This document shows positions 53,941 to 64,000 of a stretch of DNA of 64,000 nt, piece after piece. The number at the start of each line of letters is the position of its first letter. Position 1 is the stretch's first letter. A program made the position numbers and the translations under genes. The notes beneath the pieces were generated by a model. It was not told the origin of the DNA and searched no databases. It saw only the letters and a program-made list of their open reading frames with translations. Source of the DNA: Ostrinia nubilalis (taxonomy: Eukaryota > Arthropoda > Insecta > Lepidoptera > Crambidae); NCBI RefSeq assembly GCF_963855985.1, contig NC_087093.1, positions 3,665,501-3,729,500 of the forward strand, in the 5' to 3' direction.

Positions 53941-54742
53941 TTTACCTGCATCAACAGAAACCTAGTGACGTCACTCTCTTTTTCGTTTATTGTTTCAGTT
54001 GATTTTATTTTCAATAATTAATCAAAAACGAATTAGATTTTCAAAATTAATGTAGAGTTTTGTTTTACATTGGCAAATACCAAATCAATATGATCTAAAT
54101 AAGTAAAAGTAGGTAGGTAGTTGTTTATTTTATAAAGACTATTCTAAAAATTCTAAATTTAAGTCTCAAGAAATCATAATAATATTCAAGTCTATTGCAA
54201 ACTAATGACGAATCCTATTTTGATCTTTATCAGAAAATCGTTTCCACCTCGCAACGAAGTCAAACGCGTAGTCATCTCCAAAGAGACGACAAGTGAACTT
54301 TATCGATTTCACACGTTTTCGAATCTAAACTTAATCGAATTCGTATCGCGTTACCCATCACTACACATTGGGAGTGCCTTTCAGGCATAGCAATTTGAGC
54401 AGGTCTTAGGGATTTCTTATGTTGGTAAATTTTTGTCGAAAAATAGAACTTATTGCAACTGCATAGATGCCACAGTATTTAGCGTTTAGATTTATGTGCT
54501 TAGCATGAGCCTAAAGCATACGTAAACACTGGTCTATATAGCATATCTTAGATTAAATTTAAGTTATGTACACACAGTCACACAGAAATCAATTCAGCTA
54601 TTAATTTCACCACAATTATTACATCATCAGGATATGTATAATAGTAGTCCACTACTAGGCTCTCATCACTGTCCCTACAAAGTGAATAAATATGTAAATG
54701 ATACATTTATCAAGCTCTCATTATTTTGTTCGTTCGTTTCAG
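53941..54742. other. Intergenic, no gene recognised
   Basis: No known frame or repeat end identified. Confidence 0.4.
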
Positions 54743-54822
54743 CCGAAAGACGTCCACTGCTGGACAAAGGCCTCCCCCAAAGATTTCCACAAAGACCGGT
54801 CCTGTGCTGCTCGCAACCAGTA
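54743..54822 (-). pseudogene. RTE 3' fragment
   Basis: Minus-strand copy of the RTE end: GCAGTGGACGTCTTTCGGCT (54763-54744) and the GGAGGCCTTTGTCCAGC block. About 80 bp remain. Confidence 0.7.
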
Positions 54823-55539
54823 ATATTCATTTCATTCATATCCAGTAATAATAAGTATCGCATGTAATTGATATATTTATTTAAGCTCTAAATTTCAAAA
54901 TCTATAAATAATTAAAAAAAAACTAACTATAATATGTATTCAGGACAGCAATTTAAGTAAAACTTATTTTAACTGTTATTCGATACTGGTCGTTCTACCC
55001 TTCCTCGTGCAAGAATGGAGTACGCTCGCTTCCAAACAAACTATCCGCATTACTACCCAGGACCAGCCTTTATCTCCCCTTCGAGCTTCGTCTAGAAAAA
55101 CTAAAATCTTACTGCATTTAAGGAAACAACTCTACGAAATTAGAAAGCGCCACGGAAATCCGGGTAAAAAAAAATCGGAGAAGTTTGAATACATCTTGCA
55201 ATGTGTGTTCCGTATATAAAATTAATTGATCTTTTCGCTCCATGCCCTCGTGATAGCATTTTATAGTGTCGAACACATCATCCAGTGGGTCTAGCTAGAC
55301 AAAGTGCAAATTATAATCTCAAACCAATCGAAAAGTGGTCGAAAAGCCCCTTTTTTGTATGGAGTTTTGACGAATTCGATTTTCGATTCGATCAAAAAGT
55401 GCGTTTTGCCTAGGGGGGCAGATTAGTTGCCATTTCAGGTGGTTCCCAAAACAAAATCATTGTCAAAAAATAAGAGAAGAACAAGAAGGTTATAGATAGG
55501 GCAATTTTGTCCCAGCCTATTATATTTTGTAACGTTTTT
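54823..55539. other. Intergenic; one weak exon-like frame
   Basis: At about 54998-55219 a 70-codon basic frame (LRKQLYEIRKRHGNPGKKKS) follows a pyrimidine-rich stretch ending GTGCAAG. It could be an exon but matches nothing I know. Confidence 0.3.
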
Positions 55540-55625
55540 AGGGTTCCGTAGCCAAATGGCAAAAAACGGAACCCTTATAGATTCGTCATGTCTGTCTGTC
55601 CGTCTGTCCGTCCGTATTTAGTTTG
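55540..55625. mobile_element. End fragment of the GGGTTCCGTAC element
   Basis: TTAGGGTTCCGTAGCC, AAAAAACGGAACCCTTATAG and CTGTCTGTCCGTCTGTCCG match the complement of 22765-22848. Confidence 0.75.
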
Positions 55626-56339
55626 AAGCATGTACTTACATTATGGTTAAAACTATTTATAATATCCTTAAAAAAAATATTATTTTACAGTTAAATCAAT
55701 AATTTGATGATGCACGCAGTCTTACACGAACTCTTCGATGTCACCAGAGTAAATACAAATGTCACTAAGGCACATTTTGTGTCGCGAGATTATTTGGCAC
55801 CAATTATCATTGTACCTATCATGTATGACATACGAACACATACAGTGCTCTGTTGCTAAAGGAGGTTATGCTTGCAAAGATATAAGTAGATCTCGCTGAT
55901 TCCACGTCGCATTGGGAGTTAGTTCTAATTAAGTTATTCAGAGACTGCATTTCAAACAGCTGTACAAACTTGGCATTGCTTTGTTAACTTGTTCAAAATA
56001 TTCTAAATACGTCCAATAAGTCTGAACAAATTCGTGACCGTTATTCTTTTGATTCGACCACGGAACTCTAAAAACTCAGATACAATATCTACCGGACAAA
56101 GTTCTGGGATACGGAGCCGGCAAAGAATAATCTGCAAAACGGAACAGGCATTAGTGGATGTAGTTAGTAGTTTTAGAGTTCCCCTGCACAATTATTATTG
56201 GCCAGCTTTGTATGCTGCCCTGGGGCTAAGAGTAGGGTACCAACGCAGTACAATTTTAGTTATTTTAGTGTAATAAACTACGTGTTTTATTTTATTATAA
56301 ACTTAGTATCACCCATACTCATCAGAAATAATGTAAAAT
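55626..56339. other. Intergenic, no gene recognised
   Basis: A short inverted pair (GGAACTCTAAAAACT at 56060, AGTTTTAGAGTTCC at 56169) may mark a decayed MITE of about 125 bp. Confidence 0.4.
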
Positions 56340-56445
56340 TCTAATAGTGAAAGAGTTTTTCAAATCGGCCCAAACAAATGTTTCGGAGCCTATTCAAAAC
56401 AAGCAAAATATTCAAATCTTTCCTTTTTATAATATTAGTGTAGAT
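56340..56445 (-). mobile_element. Helitron-like end fragment
   Basis: Minus strand begins ACACTAATATTATAAAAAGG at 56440 and continues with the AATCGG/AAAGAG words seen in other copies; the CTAG end is missing. Confidence 0.5.
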
Positions 56446-56507
56446 AAGCTGTGCCAGTGACTTCGTTCGCGTGAAAATCGTTTTCGGCCAAGTCAGAGTG
56501 AAAGAGT

Positions 56508-56600
56508 AACGGGACTATTCCTACTTCTCTTTCCCACCGCTACAACTTCTGTTTAGCCAGGATCTACAGCTTGAGTGGAGTGAACGAATAGGTGTAATTC
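56508..56600 (+). repeat. Dispersed repeat, 'ccaccgctacaacttctg' family
   Basis: ACGGGACTATTCCTAC, CCCACCGCTACAACTTCTG and GCCAGGATCTACAGCTTGA match 13184-13300. Confidence 0.6.
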
Positions 56601-57799
56601 ACATTTAGCAAACGCGCGAACAGTCAAATGTGAGAAGTTCAAATAGGTAATAGGTAGGTAGGTAGCTGATCAGTTCTCTCTCTTTACTACAAATTGAGCG
56701 AATAGCAAGAAATGTTTCCTTACTTCCTCCAAGAAACACAGGGCTTATACTTAAGTCGTATATTTTTCAAGTTTTTGTTACCGCGCGAACATTTTAGGTA
56801 CATACAACAACTTTTATTATATTCTTGGAATAAAAACCGCGAAGCACTTAAGTGTCACAGTTGTCATAACCTTGTATGATCAAATTTGATCCAAATATTC
56901 AAGATTTACTCCAACAAAAGTTTCAGTATCGGATCCCCAATTCCAGGAATTTCCTTCAACAGATATATTTACATACTTACAAACTTAATAAAGAGAGGAC
57001 TAAGATGTACAACTTTTTTATTCGTTCTAGGTATCATTGGGCAATGGGCATGAAAGACTTTTCAAGAATGAAATTTGGACTAATTCTTTATTGCAATTTA
57101 ATATTTTATACGTACTTTTTTTTGTTTTAATAAAGTAATCTCAAACAAATGACTGTATCAGTCTTTGAAAATAGTTTTCTTTCTTTTTATCTCTAGAATA
57201 TGAAAACGGAAAATCCGGCTTATAAACTACGAGTATGTCACTGCGAATAAGTTTATTAAACTTATGTAACATTTTCGTTTTAAATACTATTACTATTCGT
57301 TCGCGATAAGTTTGCCGCTGGCGATATGACGTCACACGAAGGAAAGTGTCTATAACTATAGCAAACTATATTGAAAATATTTTTTATTTATTAATATTGA
57401 TAAAAATTGTGTATCTGCGTAAAATAAGACACTTATTTGCGTTTAATCACTAACTAATAAATTGCGTTGAATCGCGGTTGGGGGAGGGGACGCGCATTCC
57501 ACAGACCGGCAAACTTAGCGCGAACGAATAGTATCAAGTTATCCACGTTTTAGTCATCATTATTATGCTGTGGTTTTGGTATTTTATGTTTCAAAGCAAA
57601 ACGTGTTCATGAACAAAATTCTAAAATTGTTGCACATTGCAATTATTCGTTTGATCGCGATCATTTAATTTTGAATGGATAATATTTTTATCTGTCCAAT
57701 TTCTGGATTTGAAACACGATCAAATACAATTTAGTTTTATCGATAAAAACAACCAAATGCCATTTTTCGAGGAATACACAAATACATAAACGAAAAAAG
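56601..57799. other. Intergenic, no gene recognised
   Basis: An 84-codon frame (56876-57130) has no family resemblance. Confidence 0.4.
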
Positions 57800-58172
57800 T
57801 TATGAAGTGGCAGCCACAGACCGGAAAACGCAATGTGGGCAGTATGCTTACCATGAGTTTACGTTAGATATACTCTTATCTTGAGAATTTTGTGATAACG
57901 TGCCTCCGAGGTTTTTGCTGGTATTGACGCTGCACAATAGGTATGTCATACATTTAATGTCATTTTTTACCCAGTCGCTAGCGAGCACACCTAACGAAAA
58001 CTCATGGTAAGCATACAGGCTTCCCACACCGGTTCGGTGGACCGATGATCTGGTGAAGGTTGCGGGAAGCACCTGGATGCGGGCAGCGCAGAACCAGTAG
58101 TTGCGGACATCTTCGTGGAAAGCCTTTGCCCGGCAGTGGACATCCTTTGGCTGAAATGATGATGATGATACT
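57800..58172 (+). pseudogene. RTE 3' fragment interrupted by a MITE
   Basis: RTE pieces at 57800-57842 (TGGCAGCCACAGACCGGAAA, ACGCAATGTGGGCAG) and 58016-58172 (GGTGGACCGATGATCTGG ... TGGACATCCTTTGGCTGAAA, then ATGATGATGATGA) flank the 173-bp MITE. Contains stops. Confidence 0.8.
57843..58015. mobile_element. MITE in RTE, 3-bp CAG duplication
   Basis: Left TATGCTTACCATGAGTTT, right AACTCATGGTAAGCATA. CAG lies at 57840-57842 and 58016-58018. The RTE copy at 11862-12157 reads GGGCAGGC at this point, so the empty site has one CAG and the duplication is 3 bp. A core of about 50 bp (ATCTTGAGAATTTTGTGATA, CGTGCCTCCGAGGTTTT) recurs at 58678-58718. Confidence 0.85.
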
Positions 58173-58207
58173 ATACAATGCCACGATGCATCTACATATA
58201 CTTCTAT

Positions 58208-58478
58208 ACTAATATTATAAATGCGAAAGTAACTCTGTCTGTCTGTCTATCTCTCTATCTGTCTGTTTGTCTCTCTTTCACGTCTGAACCACTGAACCGA
58301 TTTTGATGAAATTTGGCATAGAGATAGTTTGAGTCCCGGGACCTTTCCCGGTCCTTCTTGTCCTTGTCCTTACATAGGATAGTTTTTTATCCCGGTTTTT
58401 GAAACAGGGACGCGCGCGATAAAGTTTTTCTGTGACAGACAAAATACCACGCGGGCGAAGACGCGGGCGGAAAGCTAG
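58208..58478 (+). mobile_element. Helitron-like short repeat
   Basis: Starts CTAATATTATAAATGCGAAA, has a (TCTG)n/(TCTA)n microsatellite, and ends GCGGGCGGAAAGCTAG|TA. Same subfamily as 19188-19372. Confidence 0.75.
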
Positions 58479-59836
58479 TATAAAATAACTACTGAATTTC
58501 GGTACTTTCCTCTAAATTCATATCCATCACGTCACCCTGTAGACAAATTCACATTACGGTGTTAAATGTGAGAAAGACCGAGGATTTAGGAGTCCTATTA
58601 AAGTTTAAAGAATTTCATTGAGTGTGAAATTAGGTAAGTTAAAATGAAGTATTTTTCATGTCGGAAGTTATACTCGTATCTTGAGAATTTTGTTATAACG
58701 TGCCTCCGAGGTTTTAGCTTGCACAAATATGCGCTCCATTAAAAGAAGTTTTTCCATTTATAGAGCTTTAAGAAAGTGGGTGAATATAAATTTAGTTTTG
58801 TATGACTGCCAATATTGGCACGCTTTGAACAAAACTATCGTAGTCGTCATAAATTTTGGTTTTGGATGTTTAACTATCTTCTACACTCCTTGTTCCTTTA
58901 TAATGTTTGTTTCCACAAAACAGGCAATGCCTAGTGTCTTTTATTTTGTACTAGGTACTTGTCACTTTTCATTAAGTTAATGTTTCAAAATTATTATTGT
59001 CAGTTAAACTTACACAAAGCAGAAGGATCATTAAAGCTTAAGTACTTAAACTTTTGCATAAGTAGCAAAATAATGCAATACGATTAGGAAATTCTGACAT
59101 AATTTATGAGCGGTCAAATCCCCATTCAAATGTTTCTCAAGCTCGTCTTCTTGTTTCTTTTCCTTCACCCAGCACTAGAAGATGATTCCAGGGTCATCGA
59201 AGACCTGTATAATCCGGCTGTATCTCCAGGTCACCTAGATACATTCCATAGCAGCTGTAATAGACATTTAGGTACATACATTTACCAATTTTGGTGATAA
59301 ATAGGCATTTTGTATTAGTTTTTGTCTTGGACGAATTAACCACTGGACACGAAACCCTCTAAGAATCATATGGAAACACGTTCAACCAATTTTTGCGGGG
59401 GGAGAGGTATGACAATTGTCAAATAATGACATTTAGTGCTGGAAATAATCGTAATTTTTTTAGTCGATAATTATGTAAATGAACGAGTGAATGAATGAAC
59501 CTAATGAGATAAAATTAATCATGCGTTGGATATCTTTATCTACAAATTATCTAAATAATTAATGAATTGGATTGATTTAGACATAATATGCAACAAAGTC
59601 GAGTTAGTTTTAAACCATATAAAACTAAAGAACGGCAGGACAGATTTTGAAATTGGGATATTGTGAGAAGTTCTATAAGCAGTACCATCCCTCTTATGTG
59701 TTGATTGCCGCATTGCAAAGTTCTTGCAAACCAATTTTATTTTTGGTGAGTACCTACCTAATACCTATGTCTGGCTGGATGATGCTTACGAATACGGTAG
59801 TGAGTAAAAAACTTGAATATTTGTGTTGTGTAATAT
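58479..59836. other. Intergenic, no gene recognised
   Basis: Contains the solo copy (58668-58718) of the MITE core described at 57843. No known frame. Confidence 0.4.
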
Positions 59837-60096
59837 ACAGGGTTTCCCAAAATTAGCACGTCACGCTGACACCAGAGGTAAATGAGCTTTAGACGCAAAT
59901 AAAATTGGTCATATCTTAAAACTTATGAAACTTTTCTATGGACATATTTTATGTTTCTACGTCAAAATAAATATGTAGGGGTAAGAGGGGGGGAGATAGG
60001 GGGGCGGGGAACCGTTCGCACAATTGACATAGACAAGACAAACTATTTACGGTCCGAAACTATGCATAACAAGAAACTAAAACACTTTTGTATGCA
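59837..60096. mobile_element. One-ended mariner-like fragment
   Basis: TATACAGGGTTTCCCAAAAT (59835 onward) has a TACAGGG-type end but no partner before the next foldback at 60097. A G-rich patch sits at 59977-60010. Confidence 0.45.
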
Positions 60097-60784
60097 TACA
60101 GGGTGGAAACGATAAGTGATCTCACTCGATTATTTCTAAACTATACAAGATATCAATAAACTAGTTATTGATCCTGAAAGTGCTTCATGAGCTCTATCAA
60201 ACGGTATTAATAATAGGTTACAGAATAAACTGGATCTATCCGAAACTTCAATGTTTCCAGCTTCCATACATTTGGTAAAGTCACATTATTTTAAAAACTA
60301 CATATGATATCGTAAAACTGATTACTGATTCTAAAAGTGCTTCACAAGCTCTATCCAATGGTATCAATAATAGGTTACAGAATAAACTGGATCTAACCAA
60401 AAATTCAATGTTTCCTTCTTCCATACATTTAGTACTACCACAGTCATCATGACACTCATCTCTTGACAATATTATAGCAAGTAAAGCCTAAAACCAATGT
60501 TTTTCATTAATAATTTAAAATAAGAATACAATTTACGAGTTTATTTTAAGTATTTATTATTAAATTAAAAAAATTACACATCTAATATTGTGTGTCTGGC
60601 ATACATTTAGTATGGAAGCTGGAAACATTGAATTTTCAGATAGATCCAGTTTATTCTGTAACTTATTATTGGTACCGTTTGAAAGAGCTCATTAAGCACT
60701 TTCAGGATCAGTAACCAGTTTTTTAATATCTTGTATAGTTAAGAAATAATCGAGTGAGATCACTTAACGTTTCCACCCTGTATA
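60097..60784. mobile_element. Foldback palindrome 3 (TACAGGGTGGAAACG ends)
   Basis: Left TACAGGGTGGAAACGATAAG, right CACTTAACGTTTCCACCCTGTA. Arms about 160 bp (GATCTCACTCGATTATTTCT against AGAAATAATCGAGTGAGATC). The left arm is followed by a diverged direct copy (60120-60250 repeated at 60289-60430), which makes the element asymmetric. Confidence 0.88.
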
Positions 60785-62237
60785 AATAATTAAGAACTAA
60801 TTGTCATTTAATAGTTATATTACAATAATGTCAGTTTCACATGTTTACTTATTATTATCATCATCAAATACATTTTGTTTTAAATCTTTATTTAACATTT
60901 TTCCATTTAACTAGTAAAAGTTATGTGATTAAATCGGACCATAAAACTCTGCTGTCAAAATTCGAGTTTCAAACTCATCAACAATCACTCCGATCAATCA
61001 ATAACACACTGACAAAATGACTTCTTAGGCTAAACTCTATTTACTATAAAATCACGTAAACCCAAAAGTTTGACATAGTCACTAAATGTTAGCAGTACCT
61101 CCAAGCTGTACTTTTTCTCATAACTCCCTCTACCTACTTTCTTCTTCTATTTAGATCCACTGGAAATCTAAAATTAATTTGAATAATATCAGTATCGATA
61201 AGTTTATCGACAATTTTCAAGCCCTATACATCATAAAAAATAAATGTGAACGAATGAATGAAGCATATAATCCAACCAAATTAAATATGCCACACGTTTT
61301 AAGCATTTACCTGTACAATGAGAACTTTTTAAAATTACGTAATTATATTTTGTTTACGTATCAAATTTTATTTATTTTACGTAAATTAACAGGTTGAAAA
61401 TGTAATTACGCTTGAGAAGAAACATTATTTGAGTGATTGGTATAATTTTTACAATAAAGTACGGCGCATTTACCCATTTTTCGTGATAATTTTACTCTTC
61501 GAGAGCTCGCGTCATACTGACAACCTGAAAACATTTACCATGGCAAATTAGCCTTGGCAAGTGCTAGCGGGGTAAAGACGAAAACGTCACTCGTTACGCG
61601 TCCAGTGGTTTATTCGTCCAAGGTTTTTGTATAACGCCTAAACAAAAGCAAAGGGTAATATTTTGGTGTTATACATAGATTTCGAATATAAAAAATATAT
61701 AATTTAACTAATTAAGACATGACAAAAAAACTGAGGTATGTCTCGTTTCTGTCGGGTCTGGGTTTTTTTTGTATGGGGCGTGACCGTTCTTCTTTCTTAC
61801 ACTTTTCCAACACAATCAGGAAAAAAAATAAATTGAATTGAAGGACTCTACTCAATAAAGTCAACGGAGACAAGGCTTATTCGCGTTTTTTAATTTTGCT
61901 CATTATTATAATACTCTCCTCCGTGATATTTCTTACAAAAAGTGATAATTACGTAAAAAGCCAAACCAGGGAGTGCCTTAAAAACATTAGGCCAACTTTC
62001 CCCAACTTCCACGTAAAGTTTTGAAGAAAACAGACATTCTGGCATGATGAATAACTCGAAGTGTCAGCCTGAATTATAGAATTATGTGAACTTTTAAAAA
62101 TTATGTCCGGGGCAGGTAAGAAGAGGCCCGTGCCAGTGGCTTAAAGACTACCTACTTATTCCTACTTTCCAATTAATGTTATTGTGCATCGATTGAGAGA
62201 ATTCTTATTTAGGTAACTACATGGAAAACTTAAGTAT
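60785..62237. other. Intergenic, no gene recognised
   Basis: 72-codon frame at 61179-61397 without family resemblance; no repeat ends identified. Confidence 0.4.
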
Positions 62238-62306
62238 GGCTGAGTTGCACCAACACCTAACTTTGACTGTAACTATAACGATAACCAGTTAATAGGCAAC
62301 CCAGCC
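62238..62306. mobile_element. MITE, 'ttgcaccatctt' family, internally deleted
   Basis: GGCTGAGTTGCACCAACACC on the left, GGCAACCCAGCC on the right, TAA at 62307-62309. Only 69 bp, against 118 bp in the type copy. Confidence 0.7.
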
Positions 62307-63469
62307 TAAGTAATTCATATTTCACAATACAAGGTACAAAACATGAAAACTTGTTCTACCTATAATATCTTTGATATCGGTGACCAAATGGTTAGTTAAT
62401 TAAACAGCTCATATTGTCAATAATAACATTTAATTTAAAAGTTTACCTGCGTCAAAGTAAAAATCTTACAAACATTAAGATTGTTCAATCGCACTTGCTG
62501 CAAAAGTATTTTACTTCCCAAATAAAAAGTAAAAATTACTACGATACTTATTAATTGTAAGCCTATTTCGTGAAGCCTCGTTGACTTTGAGCTACTTGAT
62601 TTTTCACTTAACCTCGTAAGCCCGGATGTGCCTCAGAAGGAACTAAAACTTTGTAGTCAGTAACGCCGAGACATTTTTGGAGGTGAATTGTAAGTATCGC
62701 CGGATGTGCCTTCAGAGGAACTAAAACTTTAGCGATAATTTTAAGTTAAAAAATTCGCGCCTATCGAACAAAAAGAGTGATAGTCTTTGGCTTAAAGTAT
62801 TCAAAATCAGGTATCCGAAGTTATTAATGTAAAAAAAACAAAATGTCACTGTCAAATTATGATCTTTCTTTGACAAGGTGGTTCTTCCGAGAGGACGTGA
62901 TGTACGATTATTTTTTTTTTCTTCACGAAAGCGTTGTTTAATTGAAAAACTAACCAGTATAATTTAAGTTTAAATACTTCTAAACAAGCAAAAAACATAT
63001 TTTTACCAATTCGAAGAAGTTTTGTAAGATTTTTTTTCGTTTGAAAATAATAGTTCTTTGCAAGGAACATTCGGTCTTGATGGTGAAAGTTTTATTTTTG
63101 TACATTTTTTTCTATTGAGATGGATTGAGTATTGGACTTTTAAAATTATTATATGTTTGAGAAAATTTATCATGAGAACGTTCTGATTTTTAGTTTAATA
63201 AATATTATAATTAACATGAATATTCACTTTACTTCTTATACATTCTAACCTATCATTATTGTATGTTATAAAACCCATAGTACTTTTAAAAGTACTAATC
63301 ATGAAACATTGAATAAAATTAAAACACTTGTACCTTTTCAGTTACATTTATTTATATCATTATTGTATCTTTATGTAGTATGTAACGTTCGTTACTACAG
63401 AAAACACAAATTATTTCACAAAATGGCACAAGTTTTATAATATGGCAATGTTAGCCTAAAAATCAGTCT
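62307..63469. other. Intergenic, no gene recognised
   Basis: A short direct repeat is visible: CCGGATGTGCCTCAGAAGGAA (62622) and CCGGATGTGCCTTCAGAGGAA (62700), each followed by CTAAAACTTT. Confidence 0.4.
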
Positions 63470-63680
63470 ATACGTGGCGGCTTCGTACGGCTTACTGTCT
63501 CTAACAAAAACTAACAATGGGAGCGTCGCGAGAGGGGGCGCGCAGAGCGCGGTCCAATGCCGAGGCGTAGGCGGGAAGCGTTCCTATTGGCCGTGGCCGT
63601 GTCGGTCCAGGCAACATAATTTCACCGACCCGCGGGCGTTTAGCCAACCTAACGGAATACACCTCGTATGCGCGCTACAA
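63470..63680. promoter_or_regulatory. GC-rich, CpG-dense patch, possible promoter
   Basis: About 200 bp of high GC and many CpGs in AT-rich DNA, with ATTGG (reverse CCAAT, about 63586) and CCAAT (about 63553) boxes. Could be a host promoter or first exon, or an element end; no gene is visible beside it. Confidence 0.3.
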
Positions 63681-64000
63681 GTATTAATTTTTTTTAAAGT
63701 TTACATTTATGTTTTATTTTAAAGTATAAAATACAATTTATTTACTTTTTCTTTTTAAAGTCTGTAATACCGAATGTTCTTTTAAGAGAAAACATTTTTT
63801 GATTATTTTTCACCTAAAATAAGCTCTATGCACTATTATCTAGGGCCCCTGAAAATATGAATGCAAAAAAAAATCTCCAACATAGATTTTTTTTTACTCG
63901 AAGTGCTCGGCGTTTACTACTACAAATTATTCGTTCTTCTGAAAGCACATTCGGCGATACTTAGAAGTCGACAAAATTTACTCTTCGGTCTTACGAGGTT
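63681..64000. other. AT-rich end of window, no gene recognised
   Basis: Homopolymers only; no feature supported. Confidence 0.4.

Noticed and set aside
55007..55219. Basic 70-codon frame as a host exon
   Set aside because: No homology recognised and only a weak acceptor-like site; not enough to annotate as a gene.

Overview
The window looks like repeat-rich, AT-rich intergenic or intronic DNA from a lepidopteran insect. The reasoning is indirect: RTE 3' ends with an (ATG)n tail, short Helitron-like repeats opening with an 'aatattataaatgcg'-type end and closing in CTAG, a tRNA-headed SINE, TTA/TAA-flanked MITEs and an F-type env errantivirus are, as I recall them, typical moth and butterfly repeats. 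No complete host gene, rRNA, CRISPR array or bacterial-type operon is visible. Nearly every long reading frame belongs to a transposable element.

Layout. 1-2.5 kb: a Helitron-like repeat, then unassigned AT-rich DNA. 2.54-10.14 kb: an almost complete errantivirus (Ty3/gypsy LTR element with env) on the minus strand, with identical 264-bp LTRs, an AATG target duplication, primer site and polypurine tract; env and RT-integrase are open, but gag and the protease-RT junction are broken. 10-27 kb: a mosaic of RTE 3' fragments (two with perfect target duplications), Helitron-like repeats, TTA/TAA-flanked MITEs, two tRNA-headed SINEs, a 1.6-kb dispersed element and two 1.1-kb foldback palindromes. 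27.2-32.4 kb: a non-LTR retrotransposon with both ORFs open (coiled-coil ORF1 of 304 aa; endonuclease-RT ORF2 of 984 aa). 33-39 kb: a 5'-truncated LINE, more MITEs, a reverse SINE missing its 3' part, and a duplicated promoter-like sequence with a possible minimal first exon. 39.6-53.9 kb: a second LINE (PHD-finger ORF1, EN-RT ORF2) split between its ORFs by about 8.6 kb of nested TIR elements, all flanked by TATA, and split again in its RT by an 894-bp TIR element. 54-64 kb: further foldback, RTE and Helitron fragments and a GC-rich patch near the right end.

Most distinctive. (1) At 47.7 and 48.4-48.6 kb, an 82-bp tandem repeat carries two alternating hairpins with different stems but the same loop core (ATCGCAT); in a degenerate copy the stem bases change but pairing is kept. 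(2) Elements A, B and C at 40.8-49.4 kb each sit between TATA copies, B and C back to back; A and C belong to one family I do not recognise. (3) Several target duplications are readable, so the nesting order can be worked out from this sequence alone. The coding parts are selfish elements of separate lineages and do not form a shared pathway.
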